DNA of 64,000 nt, taken from positions 1 to 64,000 of the forward strand of contig CAJCCO010000138.1 of NCBI GenBank assembly GCA_903960915.1. Reading direction: 5' to 3'. The translations under genes and the position numbers were made by a program. Each line of letters opens with the position of its first letter. The stretch's first letter is position 1. This document shows positions 26,801-35,238 of the stretch, piece after piece. This DNA is from an uncultured beta proteobacterium. GTDB taxonomy: Bacteria > Pseudomonadota > Gammaproteobacteria > Burkholderiales > Burkholderiaceae_C. The notes beneath the pieces are model-generated. The model searched no databases. It was not told the origin of the DNA and worked only from the letters and a program-made list of their open reading frames with translations.

Positions 26801-27918
26801 GCCTTCACCTCGCTGGCCTGGTAGCTGGCGGTTTGCAGCCACGTGGGGTTCACCTCAACGCCCCAGCCGGGGCCGGCGGGAATGCTGGCCTTGCCGTCGG
26901 TGATGGCAAATGGATCGCCCAGGAACAGGTTTTCTTGCCACGGGTAGTAATCAGGCCCTTCAATGGAAAACTCCAGGTACTTGCCGGCATTGGGAATGGC
27001 GCCAAGCAAATGCATGGTGCAAATGGTGACCAGCGACAAATTGGCGCTGTGCGGGGTGCAGGGCAAGCCGGCCTGGGCCGCCATGGCGGCCACTTGCAGG
27101 GTGCGCGAGAGGCCGCCCATGTACATCACGTCGGGTTGCACAATGTCCACCGCGCGCATCTCGATCATGCGCGCCCAGGTAGACAGGTCCCAGTCCTGTT
27201 CGCCCCCGGTGACATCGAGCGTCAGCGCCTCGGTGACTTGCCGGCTTTGTTCCAGATGCCAGTAGGGGCAGGGCTCTTCAAAATGGCTGATGCCTTCGGC
27301 CTGCAGCAACTGGCCGACCTCAATGGCGCGTTTGACCGAGAAGCCGCTGTTGGCGTCCACCAGCTTGGCAATGCCATCGCCCAGCGCGCGCGCCACCACC
27401 GGAACGACTTCTTCGGTGCGGCCGGGCCATTCGTCCACATCGGCGCCGCACTCGGCGGCTACCCGCCATTTAAAGGCGTCAAACCCTTTTTCATCGCGCA
27501 GGCGCACCAGGCGCGCCGCTTCATCCTGCGGCGTGATGTCACGCTTCATGGACGAGGCGTAGGCGCGCAGCGGCCCGGCGGTGCCGCCCAGCAATTCGAC
27601 CACCGGCTTTTGCGCCAGCTTGCCGCGCAGATCCCACATAGCGGTGTCCAGTCCGGCCACGGCGCGGCAGCGGTAACTGCCTGGGTATTTGTGTTCGCGC
27701 CGCTCGATGATGTTGACCAGGGTGTCGATGTCCAGCGCGTCAGCGCCCAGCGCCCAGGGCGCAACCTGCCGGTGAAAAATGGTGGCGGTGATGTCGGCGT
27801 TGTAGGTGGAGGTCTGACCCCAGCCAACATGGCCGGTATCGGTGGTGAGTTTGACGAAACAGACAAACTCGTTGGCAAAGGTTTCTAGCTTGGCAATGTG
27901 GTGCGCGCTGTGCGTCAT
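26797..27918 (-). CDS. Mandelate racemase/muconate lactonizing enzyme (enolase superfamily)
   Basis: 373-residue enolase-superfamily enzyme. The capping domain comes first, then the barrel with KWRVA (KxR base motif), metal ligands in VDANSGF, EEPCPYW and TGGEQDW, then QPDVMYMGG and HSANLSL, which would supply the Asp-His dyad of the mandelate racemase subgroup. Members abstract the proton alpha to a carboxylate, mostly as sugar-acid dehydratases or epimerases. ATG at 27918 overlaps the GMC gene stop (ATGA). The reaction is not predictable from sequence alone. Confidence 0.88.
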   Translation of the reverse strand: MTHSAHHIAKLETFANEFVCFVKLTTDTGHVGWGQTSTYNADITATIFHRQVAPWALGADALDIDTLVNIIERREHKYPGSYRCRAVAGLDTAMWDLRGKLAQKPVVELLGGTAGPLRAYASSMKRDITPQDEAARLVRLRDEKGFDAFKWRVAAECGADVDEWPGRTEEVVPVVARALGDGIAKLVDANSGFSVKRAIEVGQLLQAEGISHFEEPCPYWHLEQSRQVTEALTLDVTGGEQDWDLSTWARMIEMRAVDIVQPDVMYMGGLSRTLQVAAMAAQAGLPCTPHSANLSLVTICTMHLLGAIPNAGKYLEFSIEGPDYYPWQENLFLGDPFAITDGKASIPAGPGWGVEVNPTWLQTASYQASEVKA

Positions 27919-29567
27919 GGTCTCGGGTCCTTGGGGTAAGTTTGCTGGATATAACGGGCCGCCTGCGCCGCCACCATCACCGTGGGGGCGTGGGTATTGG
28001 CTGAGGTGATGTTGGGAAAAATGGAGGCGTCCACCACGCGCAAGGCTTGCACGCCATGCACGCGCAATTGCGCATCGACCACGCCGCCCTGGTTGGCCGG
28101 CGCCATACGGCAGGTGCCACACGGGTGGTAGACGGTGCCACTGCGGGCCCGAAAGTCGTCCAAAATTTGCGCGTCACTGGCATTGGCCAGGTCAATCTCG
28201 GGTTGTCCCACGATGAGTTGCCGCATGGACGGTGTGCTGTGCAACTGGCCAATCAGCCGGGCACCGGCCAGCACCCCGGCGATGTCTTGCGGGGCGCTCA
28301 AATAATGGGGCCGAATGAGGGGGTCGTCCTGGGGCCGGGCGGAGGCAATCTCGATGTGTCCGGTGCTCAGCGGTCGGCAAGGGTTGAAGCCGATGATGAA
28401 GCCCGGGTAGGGGTCGGGTTTGAGCAACTGGCGCTTGCCCACTTGCTCGGTGGAATAACTCACCGGGGTGAAATACAGCTGCACATCGGGGCGGTCGAGT
28501 TGGGCCGAGCTTTTGACCATGCCCCCCATTTGGTTGACGCTCAAGCTCAAGGGGCCGGAGCGCAGCAGCACATAGCGCAGGCCCGCCGCCAAGCGGCCCG
28601 ACCAGCTACCCAGTACCCCGTTCAAGGTGGGTTGGGTGGCGCGGTAGGTGTAGTTGATGCCCAAATGGTCTTGCAAGCCGGCGCCCACAAAGGGGTTGTC
28701 ATGCACCACTGGCAGGCCGTGCTTTTGGAGCAGGGCTGCCGGCCCAATGCCCGAGAGTTGCAGCAACTTGGGTGAATTCACCGCCCCGGCGCACAGCAGC
28801 ACTTCCAGCCTGGCGCTGGCTTGCACTACCTGCCCGTTCACCTCGTATTCCACCCCGGTGGCCCGGCGGTCTTGCAGCAAGACGCGGTGAACCAGGGCAT
28901 GGGTTTGAAGCTTGACCTTGGGCCGGCGCAGCGCCGGCCTTAAAAACGCATCTGCCGATGAAAACCGCAAGCCCCTGTAAGTGTTGGTCTGGTAAGCCCC
29001 CACGCCCTCTGGCGCCGCTCCGTTCATGTCGCTGGTCAGTGGCAGGCCGGCCTCCTGGGCGCCGGCGATAAAAAAGCGTTTGATCGGGTGGTACTGAGGT
29101 TCCCGGTCTGATACATACAGGGCGCCCATGCCATCCAGGCCCGTGGCCGCCGACGCTTGAATAGAACCATCTGGGCGCACACGTTTTTCCAGGCGCGCAA
29201 AGACCGGTGCCACATCCTTCCAGGACCAACCCGGGTTGCCAGCCTGGTGCCAGTCGTCGTAGTCGTTGGGCAGGCCGCGGCAGTAGACCATCGCATTGAT
29301 GGAGCTGGAGCCCCCCAGCACCTTGCCACGCGGCCAGTAGCTGTTGCGTCCAGCCAAGCCGGGATCGGGCTGGGTAGAGAACTTCCAGTTCACACGCGCA
29401 TCGAAGAAAGTCTTGCCGTAGCCAATCGGGGTTTTGATCCAGAAGCGGCGCTCGTCCCCGCCGGCCTCCAGCAGCAGCACGGTTTTTTGACCATCTGCGC
29501 TGAGGGCATCGGCCAGCAGGCATCCGGCCGAGCCAGCGCCCACAATAATGAAGTCGAAAGTTTCCAA
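27915..29567 (-). CDS. GMC-family FAD oxidoreductase (choline dehydrogenase-like)
   Basis: 550-residue flavoprotein. FAD-binding FIIVGAGSAGCLLA at the N terminus, GMC signatures PRGKVLGGSSSINAMVYCRG and CAGAVNSPKLLQLSGIGP, and a C-terminal catalytic region YHPCGTCRMAP plus ITSANTHAPTVMV. It oxidises an alcohol to an aldehyde, and BetA (choline dehydrogenase) is the best-known relative. Likely start is TTG 29567 (LETFDFIIVG), with GGAGG 11 bases upstream; an ATG at 29615 would run through a perfect hairpin. It is the first gene of the coupled leftward operon. Confidence 0.9.
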   Translation of the reverse strand: METFDFIIVGAGSAGCLLADALSADGQKTVLLLEAGGDERRFWIKTPIGYGKTFFDARVNWKFSTQPDPGLAGRNSYWPRGKVLGGSSSINAMVYCRGLPNDYDDWHQAGNPGWSWKDVAPVFARLEKRVRPDGSIQASAATGLDGMGALYVSDREPQYHPIKRFFIAGAQEAGLPLTSDMNGAAPEGVGAYQTNTYRGLRFSSADAFLRPALRRPKVKLQTHALVHRVLLQDRRATGVEYEVNGQVVQASARLEVLLCAGAVNSPKLLQLSGIGPAALLQKHGLPVVHDNPFVGAGLQDHLGINYTYRATQPTLNGVLGSWSGRLAAGLRYVLLRSGPLSLSVNQMGGMVKSSAQLDRPDVQLYFTPVSYSTEQVGKRQLLKPDPYPGFIIGFNPCRPLSTGHIEIASARPQDDPLIRPHYLSAPQDIAGVLAGARLIGQLHSTPSMRQLIVGQPEIDLANASDAQILDDFRARSGTVYHPCGTCRMAPANQGGVVDAQLRVHGVQALRVVDASIFPNITSANTHAPTVMVAAQAARYIQQTYPKDPRP

Positions 29568-29592
29568 AGCCGTGGTTTCCTCCCCAAAAGAT

Positions 29593-29613
29593 GGCCGCCA
29601 AACGGTGGCGGCC
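29593..29613. promoter_or_regulatory. Perfect hairpin ahead of the GMC operon
   Basis: 8-bp arms GGCCGCCA and TGGCGGCC around a 5-base loop, in the leader of the GMC operon and within the 215-base gap shared with the divergent DmdA-like gene. On the leftward strand it is followed by ATCTTTT and then the GGAGG ribosome site. It could be an operator or an attenuator-like element. Confidence 0.5.
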
Positions 29614-29782
29614 AAGCCGGTTTGTCAGGCTCTGACCATAAGGCAATGCGCCCCAGGCAGTTGACCTGATGCGACGCGCGTCTTTCATGCCACGTCTTGT
29701 TTCACTAGGACATTCCCCAGCTAAAGAACTGGACGGCAGTGACTACAGTACAGCTACGACTGACGAACTGAAAGTATTCCCT

Positions 29783-30886
29783 ATGTTTGGTATCACCCCT
29801 TCTGCACGGCTACGGCCTTCCCCGTTCTACGAGGCCACCCTGACCGAGGGGGTCACGGCATTTACCACCTACAACCACATGCTAATGCCCACCAGCTTTG
29901 GCCATCCGGAGGCGGAGTACTGGCGTCTGATACAGGGCGTTTCTCAGTGGGACGTGGCGGTTGAACGTCAGGTGCAACTGGAGGGGCCGGACGCCGCCCG
30001 GTTGGCGCAAATTTTGTGCACGCGCGATTTGTCCAAATGCCAGGTAGGGCAGGGCAAGTACGTGCCGCTGTGCAACCATGAGGGTGTGCTGATCAACGAC
30101 CCGATTTTGCTGAAGCTCGACGACAACAAGTTCTGGTTGTCCATCGCCGACTCCAATATCTGGTTCTGGGCGCGCGCCATTGCGGCCGAGCGCGGGCTGC
30201 GGGTCAAGGTCAGCGAGCCCGATGTGTCGCCCCTGGCCGTGCAAGGCCCCAAGGCGGTGGAGGTCATCGCCGCCCTGTTTGGCGACTGGGTGCGAGACCT
30301 CAAGTACTTCTGGTTCAAGGAAACGTCGATCAGCGGCATTCCGGTGGTGTTGGCACGCTCGGGTTGGTCCAAGCAGGGTGGCTTTGAGATTTACCTGATG
30401 GACGGCGCGCAGGGCACCAAGCTGTGGAACCTGGTGCGCGAGGCCGGCAAGCCCTGGGACATAGGCCCGGGCAACCCCAGCTTTTGTGAGCGGGTGGAAA
30501 GCGGCCTGATCTCCTACGGTGGCGATACCGACGAGACTACCAACCCGTTTGAGGTGCGGCTGGACAAATACATTGACCTGGACGTGGCTGACGATGTGGT
30601 GGGTATTGGGGCCTTGCGCCAGATCAAGGCCAGCGGCGTGAAGCGCCAGCAATTGGGGGTGATGCTGGAAGGCGATCAACCCACGCAGCTGGGTTTTCAT
30701 TGGCACGGCATTTACCAGCACGGCCAGAAGGTAGGCAACTTGACCAACTGCGTCTGGTCGTACCGGCTGCAAAAAAACATCGGCTTTGGCCTGGTGGCCG
30801 CCACCTGCGCGGCAGGCGATGAGGTCACGGTACAGAAAGAGGGCCAGACCCTCAAGGCGCGTCTGACGACCCTGCCCTTTATTTGA
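29783..30886 (+). CDS. DmdA-family aminomethyltransferase-like protein (DMSP demethylase homologue)
   Basis: 367-residue GcvT-fold protein. It carries segments I recall from Ruegeria DmdA, the tetrahydrofolate-dependent dimethylsulfoniopropionate demethylase: TYNHMLMPT, WDVAVERQV, EPDVSPLAVQGP, VARSGWSKQGGFEIY and ERVESGLISYG. The length also matches DmdA (about 365). True DmdA transfers a methyl group from DMSP to tetrahydrofolate; whether this freshwater-type homologue acts on DMSP or on another methylated compound cannot be decided. ATG at 29783; the SD is weak. Divergent from the GMC-ALDH operon across 215 bases. Confidence 0.8.
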   Translation: MFGITPSARLRPSPFYEATLTEGVTAFTTYNHMLMPTSFGHPEAEYWRLIQGVSQWDVAVERQVQLEGPDAARLAQILCTRDLSKCQVGQGKYVPLCNHEGVLINDPILLKLDDNKFWLSIADSNIWFWARAIAAERGLRVKVSEPDVSPLAVQGPKAVEVIAALFGDWVRDLKYFWFKETSISGIPVVLARSGWSKQGGFEIYLMDGAQGTKLWNLVREAGKPWDIGPGNPSFCERVESGLISYGGDTDETTNPFEVRLDKYIDLDVADDVVGIGALRQIKASGVKRQQLGVMLEGDQPTQLGFHWHGIYQHGQKVGNLTNCVWSYRLQKNIGFGLVAATCAAGDEVTVQKEGQTLKARLTTLPFI

Positions 30887-30937
30887 AGGCGGCGCGGCCG
30901 AAGCGCCCACCGCATTACCGCCGCACCACCACCTCCG

Positions 30938-32293
30938 CTATATCGACCGGTTGCGCGCCAGCGGCGGGTTTTTAGAGAAGTAGCTCTCAATGCCGCGCAT
31001 CAGGGCGTTGGCCAGCTGGTCCTGGTAGTCGTCGCTGTTGAGCTTGGCTTCTTCGTCCGGGTTGCTGATGAAGGCGGCCTCCACCAGCACGCTGGGAATA
31101 TCGGGCGCCTTCAGCACGGCAAAGCCGGCTTGCTCCACCTGGCCTTTGTGCAGCTTGCCCACGCGACCCATTTCACCCAGCATCGCACTGCCGAGTTTGA
31201 GACTGTCCTTGATCTGGGCAGTGGTCAGCATGTCGTGAAAGACCTGCTTGATCTGGGCGTCTTTGGCTTTGATGTTGAGGCCACCAATCTGGTCGGCCTT
31301 GTTTTCCTTGGCGGCCATCCAACGCGCCGCCGTGCTGGAGGCGCCGTCCTGGCTCAAGGCGAACACGCTGGCGCCTTGCGGTCGGGGCGTGAAAAACGCA
31401 TCGGCGTGAATGCTGATCATCAGGTCGGCCTGCACGTGGCGGGCTTTTTGCACGCGCACATGCAAGGGCACAAAGTAGTCGGCATCGCGCGTGAGGTAGG
31501 CGCGCATGGGGCTGCCGTTGAGGTTGGTTTGGTTGATGCGGTCGCGCAGGCGGTGCGCCAGGCGCAGCACCACGTCTTTTTCACGCGTGCCCCCAGGTCC
31601 GATGGCGCCCGGGTCTTCTCCGCCGTGGCCAGGATCCAGCGCAATGATGATGAGCCGGTCGGTGGCCTCTTTTTTGCCGCTGCCTGGCGCAGCCGCCACC
31701 AGGGGTTCGGGTGGGGCGGGCAGGGCGGGCAAAGCGGGCAAAGCGGGCAAAGCGGGTGCCGCTGGCGAGCTGGATTTCTGGCTTTGTCGGGCAATCAATT
31801 CGCCCAGCGCATCGATGGGTGCGGCGGGCTCTGATTTGGCTTGCAGGCGCTGGGCAATCAAGGCCTCTAGCGGGTCGACCACCTGGGTCGGGTAGAGGTC
31901 AAACACCAGGCGATGCTGGTAGGCGGCAATGGGTGTGAGGGTGAAAACCTGGGGCCGAATGGCCTGCTTCAAGTCAATCACCAGACGCACCCGGCCCGGC
32001 GCGTTTTGCCCCACGCGGATGCCGGCAATGGTCGGGTCGTCGGCCCGCACCTTGGCCACCAGCTCCTTCAGGGCCGGGTTCAGGTCAATGCCCTCAATGT
32101 CCACCGCCAGCCGGGGCGGGTTCTCCACCAGTTGCGGTGCGGCGCTCAGCGCTGTATCGGATTCGATGGTGACGCGTGTGTAGTCTGGCGCTGGCCACAG
32201 CCGCACCGCCAAAATGCTGGCGCCTCGAGCCAGCTGCCCGGCGCCCAGGGTCAGCACCAGGGTGCCAGCTTGCAAAAGGTGGCGGCGTTTCAT
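30938..32293 (-). CDS. amiC: N-acetylmuramoyl-L-alanine amidase
   Basis: 451-residue periplasmic cell-wall amidase that cleaves septal peptidoglycan. The N terminus (MKRRHLLQAGTLVLTLGAG) is a twin-arginine-type signal. Residues about 28-140 form an AMIN domain. A Pro/Ala-rich linker (about 175-200) is built from a 9-base repeat encoding LPA. The C-terminal Amidase_3 domain has the zinc motif LDPGHGGEDPGAIG, SIHADAF and EAAFISNPDEE. Its ATG overlaps the tsaE stop (ATGA); tsaE-amiC is a common pair in proteobacteria. Confidence 0.94.
   Translation of the reverse strand: MKRRHLLQAGTLVLTLGAGQLARGASILAVRLWPAPDYTRVTIESDTALSAAPQLVENPPRLAVDIEGIDLNPALKELVAKVRADDPTIAGIRVGQNAPGRVRLVIDLKQAIRPQVFTLTPIAAYQHRLVFDLYPTQVVDPLEALIAQRLQAKSEPAAPIDALGELIARQSQKSSSPAAPALPALPALPALPAPPEPLVAAAPGSGKKEATDRLIIIALDPGHGGEDPGAIGPGGTREKDVVLRLAHRLRDRINQTNLNGSPMRAYLTRDADYFVPLHVRVQKARHVQADLMISIHADAFFTPRPQGASVFALSQDGASSTAARWMAAKENKADQIGGLNIKAKDAQIKQVFHDMLTTAQIKDSLKLGSAMLGEMGRVGKLHKGQVEQAGFAVLKAPDIPSVLVEAAFISNPDEEAKLNSDDYQDQLANALMRGIESYFSKNPPLARNRSI
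31714..31758. repeat. 9-bp tandem repeat in the amiC linker
   Basis: Five 9-base units on the + strand (GGGCGGGCA twice, AAGCGGGCA twice, AAGCGGGTG), encoding repeated Leu-Pro-Ala in the linker between the AMIN and amidase domains. Unit changes would keep the frame and alter linker length. Confidence 0.85.
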
Positions 32294-32799
32294 GGCGGCA
32301 GCAGCGCGCGCCCGAGGGCGCTATAGGCCGTCAGGGTGACCTGGCGGGCTTCGTCACCGGGGGTGGTAGAGGTGTCGTCGCTGTGGGCAACTACCAGCTC
32401 AATGACGCAGTCTGGCGTGGGAATAAAGCCGGCGGCTTTGTCGGCCCATTCGGCGAGTTTGAGGCCAGGGCTGGCAAAGATGTCGCGAAAACCGGCGTCT
32501 TCCCATTCCCGCGGGTCGCTGAAACGGTAAAAGTCAAAGTGCCAGATGCACAAGCCGGGCAACTCGTAGGGCTCCACCACCGCGTAGGTCGGGCTTTTAA
32601 TGCGGCCCGTCACGCCCAGCGCCTGCAGCAAATGGCGCACCAGCGTGGTTTTGCCAGCACCTAATTCACCCCGCAATTCAATAAAGGCCTGGCCCAGCGC
32701 GGGCACCTGGGCCAGGGTGGCGGCAAAGCGCTGCGTGGCTGCTTCATCGTGCCAGTGCAGAGTTTTTACAATCGGGGTGTGATCCCCTCCAACATTCAA
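32290..32799 (-). CDS. tsaE: tRNA threonylcarbamoyladenosine biosynthesis ATPase TsaE
   Basis: About 169-residue ATPase that works with TsaB and TsaD in t6A37 tRNA modification. P-loop GELGAGKTTLVRHLLQALG, then IKSPTYAVVEPYE and the HFDFYRF and EWADKA motifs typical of TsaE. The stop overlaps the amiC start. The start is uncertain: an ATG at 32862 would overlap the divergent queG by about 80 bases, so I placed it at TTG 32799, though the conserved domain starts a few residues later. The C-terminal 30 residues are less conserved. Confidence 0.88.
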   Translation of the reverse strand: MNVGGDHTPIVKTLHWHDEAATQRFAATLAQVPALGQAFIELRGELGAGKTTLVRHLLQALGVTGRIKSPTYAVVEPYELPGLCIWHFDFYRFSDPREWEDAGFRDIFASPGLKLAEWADKAAGFIPTPDCVIELVVAHSDDTSTTPGDEARQVTLTAYSALGRALLPP

Positions 32800-33876
32800 A
32801 TCAACAGCAGTCAATTGGTGTCCAACATGCAGGCCTGGGGCCGGGAACTGGGATTTTCTCAAATTGGCGTCGCCGGTGTGGATTTGTCGTCATCAGAACC
32901 CGGATTATCGGCTTGGCTGGCCCAGGGCTTTCATGGCGACATGGCCTATATGGCGGCGCACGGCCTGAAGCGCGCGCGTCCGGCCGAGCTGCTGCCTGGC
33001 ACCCTGAGCGTCATCACCGCCCGCATGGACTACCTGCCGCAGCAGGCGCCCGCCGACTGGCAGCGTGTGGAGTGGGCGCGGCTTGAGCGCCCCACCGAGG
33101 GCGTGGTGTCGGTCTACGCCCGGGGGCGTGATTACCACAAGGTGCTGCGCAGCCGCCTGCAACAGTTGAGCGAGCGCATTGCCCGCGAGATTGGCCCGTT
33201 TGGCCACCGGGTGTTCACCGATTCAGCGCCGGTACTGGAGGCTGAACTGGCCAGCCGCAGCGGGCAGGGCTGGCGTGGCAAAAATACCTTGCTGCTCAAC
33301 CGCGAGGCCGGCTCGATGTTTTTTCTGGGTGAAATTTTTGTCGACCTGGCCTTGCCGCCCAGTACGCCCGTGACCGAGCATTGCGGCAGTTGCCAGGCCT
33401 GCTTGGATGTCTGTCCCACCCAGGCCTTCACGGCAGCGCATCAACTCGATGCGCGGCGCTGCATTTCTTACTTGACGATTGAACACGCTGGCGCCATTCC
33501 CCTGGAACTGCGCCCCCTGATGGGCAATCGCATTTATGGCTGCGACGACTGCCAGCTTATCTGCCCCTGGAACAAGTTTGCCCAGCGCAGTGCTTTGCCC
33601 GACTTTGACGAGCGCCAGGGCCTGAGCGGCCAGCAGCTCGCTACGCTGTTCTCCTGGACCGAGGCTGAGTTTTTGCGCTTCACTGAAGGCAGCCCGATTC
33701 GGCGCATTGGCCACGAGCGCTGGCTGCGCAACATAGCTGTGGCCATGGGCAATGCGCTGCACGCGGCTGCGCCCGTGCGCGAGGAGGCCTTGGTGCAGGC
33801 CCTGCAGTTGCGCGCCGAGCACCCCAGCGCCCTGGTGCGCGAGCATGTGGCCTGGGCTTTGGCCTTGGCGAGTTAA
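32779..33876 (+). CDS. queG: Epoxyqueuosine reductase
   Basis: 365-residue QueG, which reduces epoxyqueuosine to queuosine in tRNA using cobalamin and two 4Fe-4S clusters. Cluster motifs CGSCQACLDVCPTQAF and CDDCQLICPWNKF are intact. The N-terminal ELGFSQIGVAGVDLSSSEP and the PGTLSVITARMDYLP region match the family, and C-terminal HEAT-like residues follow. GTG at 32779 gives an N terminus of family length; an ATG at 32827 is possible. It diverges from tsaE with virtually no gap, so the two promoters must overlap the coding starts. Confidence 0.93.
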   Translation: MIPSNIQINSSQLVSNMQAWGRELGFSQIGVAGVDLSSSEPGLSAWLAQGFHGDMAYMAAHGLKRARPAELLPGTLSVITARMDYLPQQAPADWQRVEWARLERPTEGVVSVYARGRDYHKVLRSRLQQLSERIAREIGPFGHRVFTDSAPVLEAELASRSGQGWRGKNTLLLNREAGSMFFLGEIFVDLALPPSTPVTEHCGSCQACLDVCPTQAFTAAHQLDARRCISYLTIEHAGAIPLELRPLMGNRIYGCDDCQLICPWNKFAQRSALPDFDERQGLSGQQLATLFSWTEAEFLRFTEGSPIRRIGHERWLRNIAVAMGNALHAAAPVREEALVQALQLRAEHPSALVREHVAWALALAS

Positions 33877-34029
33877 GCCGCAGCCCAGGCGTCTGCTGGC
33901 GTCATCTGGCGGTGCAAGAGGCTTGCACGGTCTGACAAATTTAATTCAAGCCGGTGTAATTTTTTACGATTGTGGTGGGGCGGGCCTGTCCCTAGGATAC
34001 GGCCTTCAACACACCACGCCGCCTTGACC

Positions 34030-35238
34030 ATGACGCTGAATATCCCGGATTTTTGCCTTTCGCCCGACATTGAAAAGCAGGCCGCCGTGGAGCGCCTGGC
34101 CCGGCTGCGCCAAGTGCTGGCGGCCAACCACATAGGCGCTGCTATTTACTTTGATGCGGTCAACATCCGTTACGCCTGCGGTGTACGCAACATGCAAATC
34201 AACACCACGCGCAACCCGGGCCGCTACCTGTTTGTGCCGGTGTTTGGTCCGGTGGTGCTGTTTGAGTACATGAGTTGCGCGCACCTCGCTGAGGGCTACC
34301 CCACCGTGGACGAAGTGCGACCGGCCAAGGGCGTTCACCCGTTTTACTCGGGTGACCACCACGCCGAACACCTGGCCGCTTTTGTGCAGGATATTCAGGA
34401 CCTGATGGCGCAATGCGGTCTGCGCGGCGCCCGCCTTGGGGTGGAGCGCGCGCCGATTGACGTGGTGCCTGCGCTGATGCGTGCCGGCTTGACGGTGGTG
34501 GACGCCTCCATTTCGATCGACCGCGCCAAGTCCATCAAAACGCCGGCTGAACTGCAACTGGTGCGCGCCTCGGTGGCCGGCACGCAAGCAGCGGTGGCCT
34601 ACATGGAGCAGAACCTGCTGCCCGGGCGCACCGAAAACCAGGTGTTTGGCGATTTGCACCAGGCGCTGATTGCTGGCGGTGGCGAATACATTGAAACCCG
34701 GCTGTTCAACTCCGGGCACCGCACCAACCCCTGGTTTCAGGAAACGGGCAACAAGGTGATTCAGGCCGGTGAACTGGTGTGTCTGGACACCGATGCCATT
34801 GGCTGCCACGGCTACTACACCGACATGTCACGCACCTTTCTGGCGGGCGACGGTCCGGCCACGCCGGTTCAGCGTGAGCTCTACGGCCTGGCCTACGAGC
34901 AGTTGCAGCACAACATGGCGTTGCTGAAGGTGGGCCTGTCGTTCCGCGAGTTTGCCAACAAGACCTGGCCTATTCCGGACAAGTACGTGGACCACCGTTA
35001 CCTGTGCCCCATCCACGGCAACGGCATGACGGGGGAGTACCCCATCATTCCTTACCCGGACATTTTTCACCTGTGCGGCCAGGACGGTGAATTTGAAGCC
35101 AACATGACCGTCTGTGTGGAAAGCTTTGTGGGTGACCGCGATGGCGGCGAAGGCGTCAAGTTGGAAGAGCAGGTGCTGATCACGCCGCAAGGCGTGGAGC
35201 GGCTGACCACCTACCCCTACGAGTCACGCTTGTTGTGA
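34030..35238 (+). CDS. M24-family metalloprotein resembling the DMSP lyase DddP
   Basis: 402-residue creatinase/aminopeptidase P-fold protein. Metal ligands are readable as D253 and D255 (LDTDAIG), D265 (YTDMSRT), H329 (IHGNGM), E364 (VESF) and E379 (LEEQV). Their spacing (2, 10, 64, 35, 15) equals that of the ligands I recall for DddP (D295, D297, D307, H371, E406, E421). The position of the proposed DddP catalytic Asp377 is Gly335 here, so lyase activity is doubtful; a Xaa-Pro-peptidase-like or other hydrolase role is the alternative. It ends convergently over the LysR gene by 15 bases. Confidence 0.82.
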   Translation: MTLNIPDFCLSPDIEKQAAVERLARLRQVLAANHIGAAIYFDAVNIRYACGVRNMQINTTRNPGRYLFVPVFGPVVLFEYMSCAHLAEGYPTVDEVRPAKGVHPFYSGDHHAEHLAAFVQDIQDLMAQCGLRGARLGVERAPIDVVPALMRAGLTVVDASISIDRAKSIKTPAELQLVRASVAGTQAAVAYMEQNLLPGRTENQVFGDLHQALIAGGGEYIETRLFNSGHRTNPWFQETGNKVIQAGELVCLDTDAIGCHGYYTDMSRTFLAGDGPATPVQRELYGLAYEQLQHNMALLKVGLSFREFANKTWPIPDKYVDHRYLCPIHGNGMTGEYPIIPYPDIFHLCGQDGEFEANMTVCVESFVGDRDGGEGVKLEEQVLITPQGVERLTTYPYESRLL

